This document shows positions 7,424-10,688 of a stretch of 10,688 nt of DNA, in pieces. Position numbers and translations under genes: made by a program. The stretch's first letter is position 1; the number at the start of each line of letters is the position of its first letter. The stretch is from JBDTCS01 sp039923455 (GTDB lineage: Bacteria > Bacteroidota > Ignavibacteria > Palsa-1295): positions 1-10,688 of the forward strand of contig JBDTCS010000208.1 of NCBI GenBank assembly GCA_039923455.1, in the 5' to 3' direction. A model generated the notes under the pieces. That model ran no database searches, had not been told where the DNA came from, and saw nothing but the letters and a program-made list of their open reading frames with translations.

Positions 7424-8926
7424 ATGAGAATCAAATATTTCGTCGTAGCTATCGCGTGCCTTATGGCACCTTCGATGGCAAGCGCACAGGACTTGATAGA
7501 CGCAATGCGTCTCACGACCGATCTACAACCGATCGGTGCTCGAGGACAGATCTTCGGCAACGCGACGTTCGGGTCGATTATAGGTATCGATGCTTTATCG
7601 ACGAACCCCGCAGCACTCGCACCACTTGAGTTTGGTGAGATGGGAATTGCGATCTTCGGAAGACAGCATGGTTCGACCGCACTGTATAACTCGGTGAGTA
7701 CGCCGGAGTCGCAGACTTCGACGAGTATCTCAGCGCTCGGTATAGCGATTCCGGTCGAGACGAAGCGCGGACATCTGGCTTTTGGAATTTCGTATGATCT
7801 CGTGCAAGATTATTCCTCGGCCTACTCTTTTAATTCGGTGAATAACTCTTCGTCATTTCTAAATACCACCGATTTTCTGGATGATCCTGGATTAGCTGGG
7901 ATCAGTGGTTCGCATCAGACGTATCTCGATAATCATAATCTTGCATGGCAATTGCATTTGACGCTGGATGTTCCTGACTCTGGTGCCGGCTCACTTCGAA
8001 CAATTCTGAAGAGTGGTTTGCAAGAATCGGGCACCGTGCTGCAAGAGGGAAGTATGCATGCAATTCGAGTCGGTGGTGGTATTGATATCGCTGAAGGATT
8101 CTCCGTTGGTGCTGCGCTAAATTTCTTTGTGGGCAGTTATACCTATAGCCGAGAATTTAACGTCACGAACGTGCTCGGATTATATGGCACGACAGGAGCC
8201 GATTCTTTACCGCCGTATGGATTCAAGTCTGCACAGATTATCGACAACCGTGATCAGCAGATCGCAGGTGCGAGTATGAAGTTTGGCGTCTACTCGTATC
8301 TGAGCGATCTTGTGCATGTGAATGCAACTATCGAGACACCAACGATCTTTAGTGTCGCCGATCATTTTCACGAATCGGGTACTTCGAAGTTCGTGTCCTA
8401 CAACTTCAACAGCGCCGATGCACCACAGGTAGAGCCCGATATCTCGAACAATTATGATGTCGTGACGCCTCTCAAATTCGGACTTGGAGCAACGTTTCAA
8501 CTTTTGGGCGCGACAGTTACCGGCGGTATGAACTATGCAGATATGTCGCAGACGCGTTTCACTAATGGTGATGTGGATCTTAGTGATTTGAATCTTGCAG
8601 CGCGAAAGGAATTGACTTCGGTGCTTAGTTGGCAGCTTGGTGCGGAATATCTTTTTAAGGTGATCGGCGTCTCCGTTCGTGCGGGCTACGGCATGGAGCC
8701 TTCGCCATACAAGAACGACCCAACGGAATTTAATAAGAAGATGCTAAGCTTCGGAGCGAGCATGGTCGTAAGCAAGAGTGTCATCATCGAAGGTGCATTC
8801 AAGCAGATCAAATTTCGCACGCAGCACACGCTCTATCCTATACAAAGCGATCAACCGGCCGCAGTCATATCGCCGGATGATATTGTGCAATCGCAGATCG
8901 TTGTTTCGCTCGGGTATAGATTCTGA
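7424..8926 (+). CDS. FadL/OmpP1-like outer-membrane beta-barrel protein
   Basis: 500 residues when started at the ATG at 7424. That start gives a textbook signal peptide: MRIKY, a hydrophobic core, then cleavage after SMASA (residue 21) before QDLIDAM. An earlier in-frame TTG at 7394 would add ten residues ahead of the signal peptide and sits in the T-run of the terminator candidate, so it was not chosen. The mature N-terminus has GARGQIFGNATFG and ALSTNPAALAPLEFGEMGIAIFG, the 'G..G.a.....-NPA.l' pattern common at the start of FadL/OmpP1/TodX and PorV-like barrels. Alternating-residue strands run throughout, and the protein ends in VVSLGYRF with the terminal Phe expected for barrel assembly. 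FadL relatives move hydrophobic molecules across the outer membrane, but the substrate here cannot be told. It follows the lipoprotein gene by 55 bp and converges on the next gene. Confidence 0.75.
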   Translation: MRIKYFVVAIACLMAPSMASAQDLIDAMRLTTDLQPIGARGQIFGNATFGSIIGIDALSTNPAALAPLEFGEMGIAIFGRQHGSTALYNSVSTPESQTSTSISALGIAIPVETKRGHLAFGISYDLVQDYSSAYSFNSVNNSSSFLNTTDFLDDPGLAGISGSHQTYLDNHNLAWQLHLTLDVPDSGAGSLRTILKSGLQESGTVLQEGSMHAIRVGGGIDIAEGFSVGAALNFFVGSYTYSREFNVTNVLGLYGTTGADSLPPYGFKSAQIIDNRDQQIAGASMKFGVYSYLSDLVHVNATIETPTIFSVADHFHESGTSKFVSYNFNSADAPQVEPDISNNYDVVTPLKFGLGATFQLLGATVTGGMNYADMSQTRFTNGDVDLSDLNLAARKELTSVLSWQLGAEYLFKVIGVSVRAGYGMEPSPYKNDPTEFNKKMLSFGASMVVSKSVIIEGAFKQIKFRTQHTLYPIQSDQPAAVISPDDIVQSQIVVSLGYRF

Positions 8927-8947
8927 TCCGTTCCGCGGTTACCCGAG
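8909..8947. terminator. Inverted repeat spanning the two convergent stop codons
   Basis: CTCGGGTA (8909-8916) and TACCCGAG (8940-8947) are perfect 8-bp inverse complements around a 23-base loop. The left arm is in the last codons of the barrel gene and the right arm in the last codons of the - strand gene. The loop holds the + strand TGA, and the - strand stop overlaps the loop and right arm. No T-run follows on either strand, so it is not a classical intrinsic terminator; a shared bidirectional or 3'-end-protecting hairpin is possible. Confidence 0.42.
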
Positions 8948-10261
8948 ATAGTACTTCAGTGGATTTGGAAGAATGGTACACTCCTCGGCGATACGAATTC
9001 CGTGACTGATGCGATGCTCTTCGCGAAGCTGGTATAGCTTCGGCACCATGCGATCCCGAAGTTTGAGCGGCGCGATCGGATTGATGAAAATTGAAGTACC
9101 ACCTTCAAACCCCGCAGATGTGTTCACACGCCATTTGATCAACACATGCCACGGCATGTTGTGCACCGCATCGATCGGAGTATAGTACCATTCCTCATTG
9201 CATGAAATGCGAGAGCCCATCGCTGCGTGACACGCATGCACGAGATCGCTCACGCCTCGCAATTCTTCGGCAGAATGTTCGAAGGGACGTGCAGCTCGCG
9301 CTTTGGAAAATATTTCGAGTGTCGGATGCCTGTGACCAATACCGGCGAACGCGATAGCCCAATCATTTTCCGCAAATACAAGATTGTGCATTGCCGCAAG
9401 ATTTGCTCCAAATTCGTTGTACACATTTGAATCGATTCGCAGCATATCCACCTGATGCCGAATGGAAGAACCCCAATCGTCGAGGCCCACGAGCTGTTTG
9501 TGCAAATGATCGAAGCTGGCGCCCGCAGGTGCGAGCCAGTTCTGAAAAATCGAGATATAACGTATGTAACGGTTCGATGCAAAAATATCTTGCATTGCGC
9601 CAATTGTGAACCTAAAATATTGGTAATGCTCTTCGGGTGACATTTCCCCGCTGCTGAAGAGTTGGTTGTCTAAAACTGCACCCGGTGCAAAATGCGGCTT
9701 GGCGATCACAACTTCATGCCCGCCCCCAAAGAATGCATCCGATAGCAGGATCTTGTCCGTCTCCGGAAGTGCGGCGATTGCAACTTCTGGATTTCCTATC
9801 GCTCGGAGTTTATAATCGAGTACATCAATCACGTGCTTTTTGCCTGCAGGTGATTCGAGGTAGCTATCCTTCCATTGCAGATTCCGCTTCGAGAGTGAAT
9901 ATTCATAATTTTTTTTCCAGTAATCGACCGTCACGATTTCGAACAGGTTGGGGACTCGACGGAACAACCAATCCGTATCGTGATAATGCTCCGGAAGGAC
10001 GTGCTCGGCCTTTTCGAACATCCCTGCCGAATCCCGATAAATGCGAGATTTTTCGGGTGGCGTTTCGAGCATTCTGTTTTCGCAGAAGGAGCAATATTCC
10101 AAATGATCACTCGCTGTCAACTCCCGCGCGGAGGAGTGCAGATCGTTGGAACTTGGTTTGGCTCCGCGTCCAGGTACCGACCAAACCTCGTTATCGGTAA
10201 ATGGGTTGATTTGTTTGATGGTCCCATCGGCCATCAAACTATAATATCTCAAATATTCCAC
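8939..10261 (-). CDS. GalT-like HIT-superfamily protein (DUF4921-like), putative nucleotidyltransferase or phosphorylase
   Basis: 440 residues on the - strand. The N-terminal MADGTIKQINPFT and VPGRG resemble the DUF4921 family as I recall it. It aligns with galactose-1-phosphate uridylyltransferases: CSFC (Cys57, Cys60) followed by TPPE, GHEVVIAKPH (181-190), and FQNWLAPAGASFDHLHKQ (239-256), which matches the E. coli GalT active-site stretch residue for residue in spacing. Zinc ligands would be Cys57, Cys60, His190 and His252, with His254 as the nucleophile that carries the nucleotidyl group. The C-terminal half has WHVLIKW and a GFEGGTSIFIN segment like the second HIT repeat. A sugar-phosphate or nucleotide transferase is therefore likely, but the substrate is unknown and no sugar-pathway gene is nearby. 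The start is uncertain: GTG at 10261, two codons after an in-frame TAA, or ATG at 10234 (residue 10), where homology begins. Confidence 0.8.
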   Translation of the reverse strand: MEYLRYYSLMADGTIKQINPFTDNEVWSVPGRGAKPSSNDLHSSARELTASDHLEYCSFCENRMLETPPEKSRIYRDSAGMFEKAEHVLPEHYHDTDWLFRRVPNLFEIVTVDYWKKNYEYSLSKRNLQWKDSYLESPAGKKHVIDVLDYKLRAIGNPEVAIAALPETDKILLSDAFFGGGHEVVIAKPHFAPGAVLDNQLFSSGEMSPEEHYQYFRFTIGAMQDIFASNRYIRYISIFQNWLAPAGASFDHLHKQLVGLDDWGSSIRHQVDMLRIDSNVYNEFGANLAAMHNLVFAENDWAIAFAGIGHRHPTLEIFSKARAARPFEHSAEELRGVSDLVHACHAAMGSRISCNEEWYYTPIDAVHNMPWHVLIKWRVNTSAGFEGGTSIFINPIAPLKLRDRMVPKLYQLREEHRISHGIRIAEECTILPNPLKYYLG

Positions 10262-10351
10262 GTTTTAGGCTCTTTTGTGATTGATGTGCTGTAAAAATAA
10301 CCCTTTTGGAGCACGGCAACCTGAGTTCTGGATTTCCGGATAGTTTGCAGA

Positions 10352-10382
10352 TTGGCATCGCTTTAGCAGGAGAATCTATAAA
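10352..10382 (+). promoter_or_regulatory. Candidate promoter for the YtxH-domain gene
   Basis: The 196-bp divergent gap between the GalT-like gene and the YtxH gene must hold promoters for both. On the + strand TTGGCA (10352-10357) and TATAAA (10377-10382) are each one mismatch from the sigma-70 consensus, with a slightly long 19-bp spacer. The resulting leader would be about 65-70 bases. I saw no convincing promoter on the - strand. Confidence 0.3.
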
Positions 10383-10432
10383 GCACGAATATGGTTGTAA
10401 ATTACGATACAGTGTTCCTTTATTAATTACTC

Positions 10433-10450
10433 ACTAAAATCAACTAAAAT
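10433..10450 (+). repeat. Direct repeat ACTAAAAT with 10-bp period before the YtxH start
   Basis: ACTAAAAT occurs at 10433-10440 and again at 10443-10450, so the copies lie one helical turn apart. A partial third copy (ACTAT) continues towards the ATG at 10458. It may be an A-rich translation enhancer in place of a Shine-Dalgarno sequence, a regulator site, or chance in AT-rich DNA. Confidence 0.35.
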
Positions 10451-10457
10451 AACTATT

Positions 10458-10688
10458 ATGGACAGATATTGCAGAAATCAATCGAGCATGGGACCTTTCG
10501 CATTGGGCGCGCTTATCGGCGGCGTTGTTGGTGCAGCCGTAGCATTGCTCTATGCTCCTTCCGAAGGTTCGGAATTGCGCGAGTCGATCGGCGAGAAAGT
10601 CGACGATCTTTCGGATGATGTGACCAAAGTATTCTCGAAAGCTAAGCGCTCGGCAGAGCATTTAGTCAACGAAGGACGCGATCAAGGC
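10458..10688 (+). CDS. YtxH-domain small membrane protein, N-terminal part (cut by window end)
   Basis: Seventy-seven codons are open from the ATG at 10458 to the last base; the stop lies outside. The N-terminus MDRYCRNQSSMGPF is followed by a glycine-rich membrane helix (about 15-32, ALGALIGGVVGAAVALLYAP). The 'P-x-x-G-x-x-LRE' motif characteristic of YtxH follows (PSEGSELRESIGEKVDDL), then a charged amphipathic helix with KVFSKAKRSAEHL that probably continues. YtxH proteins, once labelled gas-vesicle proteins, are small stress-associated membrane proteins of unclear mechanism, often with a C-terminal coiled coil. No Shine-Dalgarno sequence is within 15 bases of the ATG; the leader is A/T-rich. 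The second ATG at residue 11 is a less likely start because it would cut into the motif's usual N-terminal spacing only slightly and has no better leader. Confidence 0.85.
   Translation, partial: MDRYCRNQSSMGPFALGALIGGVVGAAVALLYAPSEGSELRESIGEKVDDLSDDVTKVFSKAKRSAEHLVNEGRDQG

Noticed and set aside
9685..10200. 171-codon + strand frame inside the GalT-like gene
   Set aside because: It is antisense to a gene with conserved motifs throughout, and its product shows no family features.
10440..10661. 73-codon - strand frame opposite the YtxH gene
   Set aside because: The + strand frame has a clear YtxH membrane helix and PxxGxxLRE motif, so the opposite frame is a shadow.

Overview
The window looks like chromosomal DNA from the Bacteroidota/Chlorobiota (FCB) side of the bacterial tree. 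It might be a Kapabacteria- or Ignavibacteria-like lineage, but the rank below superphylum is a guess. Three things point there: a secreted subtilisin-type protease ending in a type IX secretion (T9SS) sorting domain, a BatA-type protein with a VWA domain, and gene starts that mostly lack a Shine-Dalgarno sequence and sit behind A-rich leaders. Gene order is compact, with five intact + strand genes, one - strand gene and two genes cut by the window edges.

Region 1 (1-5604) is probably one transcription unit on the + strand. It holds the C-terminal end of an M16 (insulinase-like) peptidase, a MoxR-type AAA+ ATPase, a subtilisin-like S8 protease with signal peptide and T9SS domain, and a long BatA-domain/VWA membrane protein. 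The last three are tightly coupled: ATPase and protease overlap by ATGA, and 17 bp separate protease and BatA. MoxR ATPases usually work with VWA proteins in the envelope, often with a DUF58 gene between them. Here a secreted protease takes that position.

Region 2 (5605-8926) begins with an AT-rich gap carrying a plausible promoter. It then encodes a lipoprotein made almost entirely of low-complexity sequence: a tyrosine-rich block, S/T/N/Q repeats and a glycine-asparagine tail. A weak hairpin plus T-run follows, then a FadL/OmpP1-like outer-membrane beta-barrel protein. Both products are predicted to be in the envelope.

Region 3 (8927-10261) is a convergent - strand gene, separated from the barrel gene by only 12 bp. 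It encodes a protein of the galactose-1-phosphate uridylyltransferase (GalT)/HIT superfamily, resembling the DUF4921 family, with all metal-binding and catalytic residues of the first GalT half apparently kept. An 8-bp perfect inverted repeat spans the two facing stop codons.

Region 4 (10262-10688) is a divergent AT-rich intergenic region followed by the start of a YtxH-domain small membrane protein that runs off the window end.

I did not find an RNA gene, CRISPR array, insertion sequence or phage gene. The most unusual items are the low-complexity tyrosine-rich lipoprotein, the protease lodged inside the MoxR/VWA unit, and the orphan GalT-like enzyme. None is proven to be a new system.
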